DNA of 64,000 nucleotides from Armillaria gallica (GCA_037576215.1 JBANDB010000001.1:7192001-7256000); one strand, 5' to 3'. Shown: positions 46,840 through 58,438, counted from the stretch's first letter. A program made the numbers and translations. Notes: generated from the letters alone by a model not told the origin.

Positions 46840-47560
46840 GCAAGACACTAAATCAGTTCGTAAATCAAGCTTCACAGCTGCCTTTGTTCACAGCTTCAAC
46901 GCTGTTGTGCAGAATTGAATACCCAAGTGTGATGAAGAGCGATTAAATCACAGCTCTCAAGGCGATGCACTTTTGGTACAGTTGTGCATTGGGTCGGTGT
47001 TATAAACACTGCTATGATAGGGTCTTGTAAGCCTGACACCAGACTTACAACTGGACGATGATCCCTTTACGGGTTCACTAACCCCCATGGATTCATGATA
47101 GTGCCACCGTGAGATCAGATCGATGGATTGTAGATATATTTAGATAGGTATATAACATGTAGGATACAATAGTTCCTTCCTTCCTTCCTTTTTCCCCTCA
47201 TGTCTCACATACCCTCACATACTCATGTGTTTGTTGATCCCAATACACACTCCGTTTCTGTTTCTTCTCATGCTTGTAAGCTCCCAGTGAGGCTGCCTCT
47301 ACATGAGCAGCCTTTCAGGTATACTATATATTCATCATGCTGTCCCTTTTCGTTTTCTTGTGGATGAGCTACCCTCGATTACCCCAAAATCCGGACCCGG
47401 CCCAGACATTGCTATATTATTCTAGATAAATTGCAGATGGAGGAACATGATGCAGATTTTAGCATGTCATACACTATATAGGGTTGAAATCATTAGGACT
47501 GTATGGCCGGCACAAGGTCCCAATAAGGTTGGTTTATGCATGTCGTCATAGGTAACTTAT
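46840..47560. other. A3 tail and short spacer
   Basis: Continues the A tail (cagcttcaacgctgttgtgcagaattgaa, then catgctgtcccttttcg). A TTCC microsatellite (about 47170-47190) lies within it. No gene is seen. Confidence 0.5.
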
Positions 47561-49910
47561 GTGTCATGGTAAGCAGCAGTTGAGACCATCTCTTTGTGTT
47601 TCCTGATCAAAGTTCTCATTCCTTTGGGTCATTGCGGGTTCATTTATAATCTCCCGAGACGAGTTAAAGACCCCACCACACCTTCTGTGCCGCTGAAACC
47701 TACTGCACTCGTAACTTTGTAATGTCGATGCAACAATACGACCCTGTAGGATTTGTGCAACAGAATGACTGATGAGGTGAATAAAACTGCCACCGAGATG
47801 TTCTCTTGTGAACACGGCTATATGCAGTGCCATCTGAATCCCAAACTCAACGAAACACTGGACAATGCACAAGATGGTATTTTTGGAGAATGTACCATAG
47901 AAGCCAGTAGCCTTCTGGGTAAGCCTCCGCATGCTAGGTGGGTAGCTTGATCCTTACATGTTGACCGTGGTTGAAGGACTTTCCGATGTGGTAATCTGGT
48001 CTTGTTGTGTGAATCAAGAGAACTCGTGCAGCAAGGATAGGAGCGTACTACACATCGCTGCACATTCACCCAGGATGACACCCTCTTCATATGCACCATG
48101 TACTCCACTGCAGACCATCAGTGTTTCACCTCCTTGCTGCTGATTCAATGAAGGCAGATGTATCACTGTTGTCGGTTACACGTGCTCTCTGAAGTCAGGG
48201 AAGTGAAGCTTGGGTCTATCAAAAGAATTAGATAGAATCGACATGATGAGTGAAAGGAGTCGCACCAATATCCTGGATTCCGCCGATATATCTGAATGAA
48301 GTGGCAGGCCATTGCAGGGCGCGACATATCCAAGTCCTGACTCAATTGGGGGAGGGATGCCCTGTGTGGGTGTAGCACAAAATCCTTTATATTGAATGTA
48401 GAAAAAAGTACCTAAACATGCAACAATGAGTAAGGTATACAGTTTCTTGAGGTATAAGAACCAGATATATAGAGGCCAATACTTAGCTTATTATGCCTGC
48501 AGCTAGAAGGAGCAGAATCCGAAGAGAAAGGAAAAAGAAAAGGACTATTTGAGAACCAGGAAGAAGAATGACTAGCTGGAATGTTGCTCCATGTATCCCA
48601 GGCCGTGATTAGACAACATGGATGGCAGCTATAACAGCATACCATTAGCCTTCGAGAGCTCCAGCTTGAGATAGTCAGCCTCATATTGGCTGGCTAAACA
48701 GCCTGCCTTACCCCCTCATTTTCTGCCGTATCTGCCTAGTCACTGAAGCTTGTTTTTGGCAAAGAAGTGTTCATGGTCAACTGCGCCTTATTGATGGGTA
48801 CTTGTTCTTCCACCTCAGGATGCTATGGACTGATAGCTAATTGAGTACAAGTGTGGGAAAAACTGACTGGCCATACAGAGGAGGAGGAAGGGAAAGCTCG
48901 AGCATTTAGCACAAAGTTGAGGACAAGGTCCACACTGACACTGCAGGTGAATTGCCGAAGACATACTGACAGCACATCCTAAGGAGTATCTTATGTATTT
49001 GACGATGGCCAAACATGCAGTGATGTACCATGTACACAGTTGTCATTTGATGAGAGAAAGCACCAAAATGAGCTGCATAGTCAGTAACCAGAGCAAAATC
49101 AACAAGCAGAAAGTGGAGACTGAATCCTTGCCAAATTTGTTCAGTAGGCATTGTGACAATACGCTCAAAGCATACTGCCCAGCTGGAGAACATGTTATTA
49201 GTAACGTTTCCTCTCCAACTATCCCATGAAGATTGACAACTCGGAGCCTCCTTTCTTCCTCAGCAACTTGATTATTCTAGAGAGAAGCAGCACCATTGCT
49301 ACTTGTTCTTTGTGGTCTGGATAAACTTTGACAAGCATGAGATGTGAAGGCAAACTTGAATCCGAGAGACAGTCGAGGATGAGCAATCGATGCTCAAAAA
49401 AGAACGTGTAACAAGTGTGACGTATGACAACAGCGTGGATGGAGCTCAGCATGCATGGCACGGCAAACTGTCAGACTATTGCAACCATGCACCGCCACCA
49501 AGATGCTCAGGTTAACATAGACCAAATCCTGTATACACAGGACTCGGAGCTGGTGATGCTATCATATCTGGACATAAAACACTGTGTATTCATGGAATGA
49601 AACAGCCTAATCACAGACCTGAAGCGATTGTCCAGATCTCAAAGAGGAAGAACGCGAGATTCTAAATGAGTAAGTACGTAAATCAAAGCACAGCCATTAC
49701 TACTCATTAATCCTCAAGCATGCCTTTATGCCCACAGCACCACCAAAAATATCTTTACAGCTATTGTGGTCAACAGCTTTGAAAGAAGCTGCTGTGCAGA
49801 ATTGAATGACAGTGAATACTACACACGCACGTAACGAGATCCCAAGTGAATGCATCTTGGTAAAGACAGTGCCAAGACAGTGCTCTGGGGTTGTGGGCAC
49901 TGATACAATC
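47560..49910. repeat. Part A copy 4 (A4), internally replaced
   Basis: The left part (47560-48370) matches family M and its upstream region; the right part (49590-49910) matches the A tail. The 1.2 kb between them (48370-49590) is unrelated to other A copies and lacks family P. It contains a plus-strand frame with LQLEGAESEEKGKRK but no recognised domain. Confidence 0.55.
47564..48118 (-). pseudogene. Family M gene, copy 5 (A4)
   Basis: The first exon is open for 23 codons (MVCSGVHGAYEEGVILGECA and on), showing that the exon-1 frame in the other copies was real. The second exon contains RRLTQKATGFYGTFSKN, CFVEFGIQMALHIAVFTREH and HLISHSVAQILQG. Only the 5' half of the gene remains, since no hydrophobic exon follows. 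This is the least interrupted frame of the family and the best query for a search. Confidence 0.45.
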
Positions 49911-50018
49911 AGATCTAGTACTCTAGGTCCATGACTATGACCTCATCCATGTGGTGTGTACTTTAAATTATCTGCTACCTTGGTTCTAGCACACAAAATA
50001 TTGTCTTGCTATTACCTC

Positions 50019-50962
50019 TGAAAGGTGCTGAGTGCCTATATGAATGCAAAGTGCTACACACTAAACACCACACAAACACTCAGTAATTGCAGTTCAAAGG
50101 GAGGTATGTTATACCAGGTTACGACACTTTGTACCATAGTTAACAAGTTCCAGGTGCAATGAATATGATTTGTATAAAGAATATATTGCGATGTCCACTC
50201 TAAGTTCGACGTGTCACTGAACACAAACTTAAACTGATACAGAATAACTGCCTGGTGCAGGTTCTGAACTTGTGCTGGCTGCCTGGTGCAGTTTCAATAC
50301 TGATACTTTGCGCCTGGTTGTGACTTAAAACACACTGACTGGTTCTGAACTGTTTCTCAGGTCTGACTTTCTGTTTCTAGCTTAATACTGTTTGCTTGCT
50401 TATCGGTTCTTGCACACATGGAGTGACCAGGTCACAAACTTTCTATTCCAGGTGAGTCTACGACTCGAAGCTCTTAACCAATGAAACCCATACTATTCAC
50501 CTGGTAGCGTTCTGGGGGTCAGAAACCTGATTCCCCACTAGATACATGACCTGTATTTATACTAGTCTACTGGTACACTATTACTAATCCTTTTTACTAC
50601 TGACTAATATACTTGCTGACCCAGCCTGGTGAGGATAAACGCTCTACCTGGCAGATATTATCTCATCCATGGCTACCAGGTCAATCAATCACTTGCAAAA
50701 TCTGGAGATCACATATTGGTGCCTGCCGGGAAGCCGAATCTGGCTGTACCAGGTGGACTGGACTTATCAGCTACCGGGTAGAATCCCCGTGCTTCATTCT
50801 TGGTTTTTACATGTCTTGCTTGTGATTCTCGGGGAATCTTCTTGTTGCTAGTGGTACTTACTGCTGGTTTCTTACTTATTGTAAGTAGATAAACTTGCTT
50901 GAATTAAATTACAGTAAACTTTATACACGATTTTCAGAGGTGTATGCCAGGCAGGCGTATCA
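50019..50962 (-). repeat. 3' LTR of a truncated LTR retrotransposon
   Basis: Reverse complement of the solo LTR at 45886-46839 with few differences. It is followed on the right by tctcccctcaac, the complement of a purine tract GTTGAGGGGAGA. It is therefore the 3' LTR of a minus-strand element whose internal part lies to the right. Confidence 0.85.
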
Positions 50963-51254
50963 TCTCCCCTCAACTAAAGATTGACTGTCCCAGTCGAAGC
51001 AACATCGTGCCTCCCAGGTTACCAGGGACTGTGATTTCTAGATGGCTGTGTGTATAGTTCTGGATTACGTTGTTATCGGCACCGAGACGGCATGTGTCAT
51101 AAAGTTTGATTAAACTTTCCGACAATAATTTATCATCATTCCAAGGTATGCTTTCTGGCTTCTGACACATGGACCTCCTTGCCTTTAAATTTCTTGCACT
51201 TGGGCTGTGCTCCCCATTCTTGCTTTCTTTCTCGTACGCGTTGAGCCTTCCCAC
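50963..51254 (-). pseudogene. 3' end of retrotransposon polyprotein (truncated)
   Basis: A 94-residue frame ends seven bases from the purine tract with GGTMLLRLGQSIFS then stop. A C-terminus ending a few bases before the 3' LTR is what an LTR-element polyprotein would show. No enzymatic domain is left. The break point to the right, between about 51170 and 51270, was not resolved. Confidence 0.45.
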
Positions 51255-51276
51255 TCCACTTCATTCTTGCTGCCTT

Positions 51277-52042
51277 ATGTCTAACTCATATGCTCTCCTT
51301 CATTCCACTCTAAATAAAGCTCCAGCTCTATGGGATACCAATCTTTGTGACATGCTGAGTAACCCCACTATTGCGAGCCAAGTGGAAGAGGCGGATGTCT
51401 TTTTGGTATGTCCAACGCCTCCTTTTCAGGTTTTTCTATTCATGGTCCGCGTCCCATAGTCTACTTATCATGCGACATATCCCTGACCTTTTCCTGAGGT
51501 CGTCGATCGACTCTATGCCACTGCTTTGCATACTGCTCACGAACTTCCCATCCGTCTTCAGAAGGGGCACTGGAAGGTGTGGATGTTGGGTCCTGATGAA
51601 GTTGCTAAAATTTTGAAAGTATGTATTTCTGAGTACTTTCTTGTTCTTTCTTTTCTTACAGTCTTGCCTTCAGGATGGTACTTTTACTTCGAAGGATCTC
51701 AAGTACCTTAAAGAGAAAACTCTGCCCCTGGAGCTGTCCTCTAGTATCCAGAAGAGTTCGCAACCAATTATGAAGAAGAGGAAGACTCACGACCGTTCCC
51801 CTTCGACTCAATCTGTCACAACGTCGTCTACCAAACCCGGGCTGAAACCTAAGGTTGACAAACCATCCAAGAAGCGACTGAAACACGATCCTACTCCTCT
51901 CTCCCGCATGCCAACTGCCGAATATACGCCACCCTCTCCCAAATCATTGACTTCCAAAGTCAAGAATGAACCGTCTTTACCAGAGAAAGAGGGTTCTGTC
52001 ACCTCTGGGAAGGCTCCCGTATGCTCCAGGCCAGGCCATTAA
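51277..52042 (+). CDS. Three-exon gene of unknown function, Lys/Ser-rich C-terminus
   Basis: Exons 51277-51405, 51499-51618 and 51662-52042 join in phase to give 210 residues without a stop. The N-terminal part contains LHSTLNKAPALWD, and exon 2 reads KGHWKVWMLGPDEVAKIL. The last exon is basic and disordered, with Pro/Ser/Lys repeats (KKRKTHDRSPSTQ). No domain is recognised. It lies between the truncated LTR element and the KDZ element. Its stop is about 20 bases before the KDZ edge, so the original C-terminus may have been cut off by that insertion. It is the only fully open multi-exon gene outside the KDZ element. Confidence 0.5.
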
Positions 52043-52506
52043 AATGGGGTCAAATAGATAGCTTATAAGCAGTTGCCCAAATGCCAAGTGCCTGCTTAGA
52101 GGCACAGCCACCTCCTGCTCAATTAGGCAGCCATCCAGCACTTTACCAAAAAATTGAATTGGCCAGAAACATGGCCCAAAATGCCCTGGCGCGTCAGCAC
52201 CAGAAAAATTTGTCCCAATGTTCGTTTGTGGGCATTTTTGCACCCATCTGGCATCCACCGATGTGCCACATGTGTTCCAGTTCTCATGTAGCCATGCACA
52301 GGATACCCTCGTCCAGTGCCTTATTCACTCATTGGGACATAGTTATCTCATGAAGACAATTATCTTGAAGAGAACTTTCTCTTTTTTTATTTTAGAAATG
52401 TCAACAATATATATTAAACACTACAAACAACCAGGCTCAATCCTTGAGCACAGTCGGCCATAGTCTCAAGCATACATTGTTGTACCTATGATGCCTTTCA
52501 AACCAA

Positions 52507-54976
52507 TCAACCCCTCCTTGCGACACACTCCAACACCCAAATTACATCGTGCATGGCCATCATCCACTCTTCCCATGCCTCAGAGTTATGGTCTACTGAC
52601 ATCCCCCACCAAGCCAAACTAGCAACGACACTATACAATCCGTTCTGACCAGGCTTCACCAGTGCCGTCCACTCGCCCTCATTCTGAATGCGTTGTTCCG
52701 GCCCAAAAGGACCTTTACCCTCCAGTCCCCTCCACCCCGGCTGCAACTTCCACCACCAGGACCACCATGATGATGCAAAAGCACTGCGATTCATAATAGG
52801 TGTTGGATCCTGCTTGTGAGCATTTTGGATCCAGACATCAACTTGACTCGGGCAGTCCGTCCATGGCAGTGGCTTGCTGGTTACCTGAAAATTATACTGG
52901 CCCTCAACTGCCATCAGTGCTGTGACTGCATCCTTCCATTCGGTGCCAAGGTCGAAGCCATTAAGATACGCTCGCATGAGCTTCAACCAATCTGGCCAAT
53001 GTGCCTCCTCCAACATGTCAAAATCCTCTGGCATCTGTGGCCTCTCGATCACCTTCGGACATTTTTGCTGCTGTGGTACAGGCATGAAATCCTTCAAGGG
53101 GGGGGAAGGTCCTCTCGCCCCAGCACCCAACATCTCCGACTGAAGTCCAAATGGATTAGGCGTATCGTTTGGGCCACAGTTAGGAATCAAGGTACCCAGC
53201 ACCACTCCTGCTGCCAGAAGAGAAGGATCAATCCGAGCGCAATCCTCTGCTGTGAGAGGAGATGCACTGATTGTGTTGGTGATGCAGATGCCATTCAAAC
53301 CCTCCACTATTGCGTCTTCTCTGATGGCTACCTTGTTCGTGATGTCCTCTAGCACGGCCCGCTGAGATGATCGAGTACCTCTGGCTGAAGACTCTTTGGC
53401 AGTGTCGTTTGAGGTCGCAGACTTCGCGGTACTTCCCAAGTCCTTCTTTTTCGTCGGAGGCCCATCGTTCTCAGCATCGTCGCTGTCCATCCTAGCTCGC
53501 TTTTTCCCTTTCCCCTTTTTCTTTGTCTTCTTCATCCCTGACACTGCCTCTGAACTTGGATTGCCTCCTTTAGAAGCCCCGTCCTTTCCTCCCACCTTAT
53601 CCATGGCATCCCCGTCCTCGCCATGAGGAACATTCCATGGGATGTCTCAATGCACGAAGTTTGGGGGTTTATTCAGCGGCATGGTGTCAGGTAAAGCTCG
53701 TGCCTGTTGTTCTTCTTCAGCTGGGGTGGAAATCAATCAGAATACATCTGCAACGTACAATGAGCTTAACTTACTATAGCACGTCGCTATATAATCACCC
53801 ATAGCCGCAAGGAACATCTTGTAGCGTTCCTTCCCTCTTTCCCTCCCTGCCTCATGAAATCGCAGAGGTACCAGTGACTTGTTGTAACCATGATGCAGAC
53901 TGTACGAATGTTAGCAACGGCAAACTACCTCGTCAAAGGACCACACACGTCAAGATGTTAATCTGCCCTCCTTTTCATGGTTCCGGCCCTGTGACAATCA
54001 AACTGGCATGACAGCCCAGCATCATTACGAGTCCGTCCAGCAAAGGCCCCAAGGTCCAAGCTAGGGAGTCCATCGCTCTGACGATACACAGTTAGTCTTG
54101 ATATGCTGACAGGATATGGCTATACTTACTTTTGGGTCTCTTCTGGAGGCAGAAGAGTCGGTGCTTTCAACGTCGACTCCTTGGATTTCTTCACCACCTT
54201 CGCATCCTCTGCAGCCCTAGCCTTCCACATCTTCTGCTCCTCCGTGCTCAGCTTCGCAAACTCGCCGGCCACAAAGATCGTCCTGGCTCCCACACATCCC
54301 TTTCCTTCCCCCCCTACCTCCTTCCAATGCTTGTTAAACACCTCGCTAACTGTCGGATTATCCTTTCCAAACAGCTGTTCCACGGTGAGAGCCCTCTGAC
54401 GGCTGTTGATGTCAATCCCAGCAAGACGAGACAGAAAAGACACGACAGGATCATTGGCGGCCTGCTTTTTCGACATCATTGCTGGACTGTCACCCTTGCC
54501 CCAGTGGTAATCGAGCCAATTAGGGATTGCCTGTGCCAATGTCAGTTCAGCTCATCAGGAAATACACAGCAGAACAGACTTACGGTGCTCATCTGCTTGA
54601 TAACTGTGGTCTTCCACTCCTTCTCCTCATCACTAAGGTTATCGTCTGGCAGAAATGGCAAGTCATCAGGCTGTGGTTCTTGGTCAAGGGAGAGTTGCCA
54701 ATGAAACTCGGAGAAGTACTCATTCACGGCCTGACTGTTGGCCCATTCCACAGCCTTTTTCATGTTCGTCATGCGCTTTGCAGCATAGATTTGGAGCTGA
54801 CATCCCAATAGCGTGTGATGAGAACCCTTAGCCCAACCCTTTTTTAGTGGCAGCAGGGGCAATTTTGGTCTAGAATAACATCGGAAATCAGCGTGTTTCT
54901 AATAATAACTCTCCATGGCGACTTACATCACCGAGGTGCAGTAAATGCTTAGAGGAGGCTCTTCTACCACCATCAT
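52507..54976 (-). pseudogene. KDZ-associated protein, unknown function (six exons, two TGA)
   Basis: Exon 1 54976-54927, exon 2 54870-54584, exon 3 54530-54130, exon 4 from 54077; the rest splices in phase to 52507. The third exon has an HMG-box-like ending (LSTEEQKMWKARAAEDAK). The C-terminal third contains EEAHWPDWLKLMRAYLNG and several Trp-rich blocks. The linker is very basic (KKTKKKGKGKKRARMDS). TGA codons at 53975-53977 (after GPEP) and 53647-53649 (after NFVH) interrupt an otherwise open protein of about 730 residues. I know this type only as element-associated hypothetical proteins; DNA binding is a guess. Confidence 0.65.
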
Positions 54977-55461
54977 TACAACCTGCAAACAGGGACTTTG
55001 CTCTTGAACAATTGGCACAAAGATGAAGGGATATCCAGTGAAAATATTTGTGACTCGTGCATCTCTCAGGACCTCATGTGGCACTGCTGACATGAATGCA
55101 ATGAGTCATCACCATCAACTGCCAGCATCGATCTCACCATATAACAATTTTTGCAAGTTACTTTTTTGATATTGATATTCCCTTCTTCCCATCATCATCT
55201 AACTGCCCACCCTCCCTGCCTCCCCTTTCCTCGTCAACCCTGATGACCTTGAGAGTCTGCCGCATGTCCTTTCTTCAATGCTCTTCGACTGTATTCGATG
55301 CCTCATGTCCGCGGCATCTATAATGCTTCTACAATCTTGCCAAAAATGGTGCCCACTCCTGGACGATATAAAAGCCTGCATATATCTCCCTTTCCCTTCA
55401 TCCAGCTCTCTCTCTTTTGTACTCATCTAGTCCCATCTCTCTTGCCTTCTTGTTGCCTACA
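54977..55461. promoter_or_regulatory. Divergent promoter region in KDZ element
   Basis: Separates the minus-strand gene from the plus-strand RNase H1 N-domain gene. ACGATATAAAAGCC at about 55363-55376 is a good TATA-like match about 90 bases upstream of the plus-strand ATG. A CT-rich run (tccagctctctctcttttg, about 55400) follows, as is typical near fungal start sites. Confidence 0.45.
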
Positions 55462-56153
55462 ATGACTACCGGTCGTGATTCACCATGTGCAGGCAGTGGC
55501 GTTCCCCCACCCTCTGCTCCTGGTGCTACCAACGTCGATGGTAAGCTTGCATTGTTGACATTGCCCTGTACAATGCTGACCCGTACACTGACAGCCCTTG
55601 CCAACATCCTGGCAGGGATCTCCCTCTCCCCTTCTCAGGCCACTGCGCTGATTGGAGCCATCCTGACAACGGTCTCGAATGAGTCATCCACCCCTCCGGC
55701 TGCAACCCTGGCTGCTTTGTCCCAGGTGGTCATCCTCCCCATCGGCGAAGACTATGACTACCACACGCCACTCCCCAGTGAAGCGGGGCCATTCTATGTC
55801 ATCTCCCACGGTTGCGAAGTTGGTGTATTCGCTGGCTGGTAAGTCCCTCTCTGCTCACCATTCCTCACATCCAGCTCAACATGATCTATAGGGAAGACAC
55901 CAGCCCACTCGTCACTGGAGTCTCTGGGGCCATGTACAGGTCTGCCACCTCCTACGCAGATGCTATCACCCGCATCGAGAATGCCCTCCGCCGTGGCAAT
56001 TGCGCCGTCCTCCTGGGTGGTCGCAGTGAGCTGAGCAGTGGGGCAGGTCCCTCCGCAAAGAGCAGCAACAGTGGGGTGGGTCCTTCCACGCACAACTGTA
56101 AGTCTCGTTGTCTTCGTTAATCACTGCATTCACTGATTCTTTTTCTCAGAGTC
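55462..56153 (+). CDS. Protein with RNase H1 N-terminal (viroplasmin-like) domain
   Basis: Exon 1 55462-55838, exon 2 from 55892. The splice joins FAGW-EDTSPLVTGVSGA, which with FYVISHGCEVGVF and YADAITRIENAL is the hybrid-binding fold found at the N-terminus of RNase H1 and in caulimovirus viroplasmin. No RNase H catalytic domain follows. The tail is Ser/Gly-rich. A further possible intron at 56099-56150 leads straight to a TAG, so the product is about 195-205 residues. The N-terminal part is Ala/Leu/Thr-rich. Such stand-alone domains are widespread in mushroom genomes. It probably binds RNA or RNA-DNA hybrids. Confidence 0.7.
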
Positions 56154-56159
56154 GTTTGA

Positions 56160-56790
56160 CTAACGCGGCAGTTGTCGGGCACTAGGGAAAAAATGAATGC
56201 CTATCACGGCGACCTATTATATCCGTCTCCTATGTACATCATTAACCATCCCTGCAGCAGCCTTTCTCTCTTGATATTTCTCTTCTATATCTGTGAAAAT
56301 ATTTACAAAAAAAAAGTGTAGTTTTAGTTTGTGTTTACTGTTGTCTGGTGTGCCTGTAGGGCCCGAAAATATATGTGTTGTGATCCTTTTATTCTATTGC
56401 ATGACGTTTAAGGGCAACAAAGTGAGAAGTTCAACTTGCAGCCATGAAACGTGCGAGACCGGTGTTCAATCCGGTGACCAAGATATTGTCCGGTCCTGCA
56501 TTTGCCAGTTGGTACCTGGTGGTGTATCTCAACCACTCATCCCTATTTTATAGATGTAGTTAATGCCAAATAGCTTCAAAAAGTAGTCGTAGAACAACTA
56601 ATATATTATCTATATGAGCCTGCACACTCGCCCTGATGAGAAGTGAACGTGTTCAAAAAAGTCTAATAAAAGTCTAGTAGAAGCAAATCCCAATACTATT
56701 ACCTTAGTAAATCATACTTTACCTCGCACCATCACCAATTCACCACCCCTCCATGGTCATCCCTCTTTTGTTACCACCCCTTCTGTCTCA
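56160..56790. other. Intergenic stretch in KDZ element
   Basis: AT-rich with an A9 run (56309-56317) and no coding signal I can support. The short open frame at 56293-56553 has no conserved feature. Confidence 0.4.
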
Positions 56791-56792
56791 CT

Positions 56793-58438
56793 ATGGGACG
56801 ATGTCATATATACAACACTGATGAGGAAAGACTTGAAGCGTCTTGGGCCAAAAAACTTCGGTATTATCACAGACAAGTTTTTCTCTATCCTCTTACTCGC
56901 GTTTTCCTTCATCCATCGTGTTCCAATGTCCTGATCATCCCCACCAGGAACCACGACCAGTTGCTGGGCAAAATGAAGCGTCACTATGCAAAGAAGGTTG
57001 GCAACCCAATTCCAAGGACAAAGAAAATCAAACCGGCACCTATCCCTGAAGTGTACGTCTGTCACATCCCCTGACCATCTCCAACTCTCTAATCTATCAG
57101 CTCAGGCCTCCCGTGCAGGGGCGTGTGCTGAAGTTAATTCGAAAACTTCGCTTGGCAAATGGTACCTTGCTTGCTCTCACCAACAACTCTGTCCTTGGCT
57201 ATGTCGTGAAGCTCTGTACTTCTGCCTGGTGGAGCTCCTCCCAGGATGCAGCAAATGAACTAGTTGATGCTGAGTTGACACAGGTCCAAGGGATCCTCGA
57301 TGACATTCTGGCGGCGCATAGTGCCATTTACACGGAGATGGGTATTTGCGCAGAGTGGAAGGAGGGAGACATTATTGTCAAGTGAATCCAGCAGGTGGTC
57401 TCTTACCTCAAGGATATCTCCTGTCATATCCTTGAACAAGACTTGGCTGTCACCTGGGAGGGCAAGTGTTTGTCATTTCAGCAACCCTAGGTAGCGCGAC
57501 CGATATATGTTATGTTGCCGAAATATGTCAGTACACATGAGGCACCCAGATCTCGGGATACTGGACCTGAATTGTGGGAACACCTAAGAACAACTGTACA
57601 GTACTTCCTGTGGCTGAGATGGAGTTTTAACTATGGGACACGACTTCTTTTCACTGGGTGTGCACTCTTCAGCCCGTACTCTGCAGCTACAGAGCCGTTG
57701 ACCAGTGGTTGTCTTGCAGAACATGAAAAACCAATATGGAGCCTCCATCGGTATGTCCTCCCAGGCCCTTGATCAGTTGCAATATGACTAACTGCCATGA
57801 CAGTGCTTCAATAACAAACAACTTAGGTTGATCGAGGGCTGGGTCCTGGCGCTTAAGCATGAAAAGGCAAAGGCCAATGTGATCCTTACACGGATATCCC
57901 CCTTGGTCGAGTGTTTGCATCTTGCCTACGTGGACTGGTATTCCCCCAAATTTGACGAAGCTGATCTGGACCAATGGACTCCTCACAAACGATGGGTGCA
58001 GGCTCGGCACCATGAACTTGATTTAAAAGAGGTAAGCCAATCTTCTGCATACCATCTAGCGAGGAATTGACCACAGCATAGGATCTTCTCAAGGCACTGG
58101 AATGGGCTGAGAGGACCTACGACATGCAGCACGCCTGGCTGACTCCCCTGCCCAAGACTCCATCTAAGGGCAGCCGTGTTCAAGCCAAGCCGAGGTTTCG
58201 GGCGTGCCCGTACAGTCGCCTGCAGTGTTTTTGTACCCCACCCTCATCTCCGGGATTGGTGCCTTCGTCAGACCCGCCTGCAGCTATAGGCGATGATAGT
58301 TTCTCCAGTGAACCCGACCTGTCTTTTGGAATGAGTGTGGCATTGTCCCCTCCTTGCTCATCACCGCCTTCATCCCCTGGGGTCCTGAATCTTCCTTTGT
58401 CGGTTGCGTGGGGGAAGGAGAAACAAGTAGTTGAGTGA
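56793..58438 (+). pseudogene. KDZ companion gene (basic N-terminus, unknown function)
   Basis: Starts MGRCHIYNTDEERLEASWAK, a form typical of small basic proteins found beside KDZ transposases. The next exons give MKRHYAKKVGNPIPRTKK and LANGTLLALTNNSVLGYVVK. A TGA at 57382-57384 (after DIIVK) precedes IQQVVSYLKDISCH, and other frame gaps follow before the 3' exons (LIEGWVLALKHEKAKAN and ALEWAERTYDMQHAW). The tail is Pro/Ser-rich. Some introns are well formed (57764-57826, 58031-58080 approximately). The basic coiled start suggests nucleic-acid binding. It may be two genes rather than one. Confidence 0.5.

Larger units (their letters stand above)
42540..47420. repeat. Part A copy 3 (A3)
   Basis: Colinear with A1 and A2b: family M, shared spacer, family P, tail. 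The tail is interrupted by a solo LTR at 45886-46839. A local tandem duplication of about 185 bases lies at 44690-45060. Divergence from A1 and A2b is higher than between those two. Confidence 0.7.

Noticed and set aside
45886..50962. A single 5 kb transposon with 950 bp terminal inverted repeats
   Set aside because: The left arm has its own 5 bp target duplication and matches empty sites in A1, A2b and A4. The right arm adjoins a polypurine tract and a polyprotein end. They are separate LTRs in opposite orientation.
56440..56500. tRNA gene (gttcaatccggtgacc looks like a T-arm)
   Set aside because: No acceptor stem, D-arm or anticodon arm could be placed around it.
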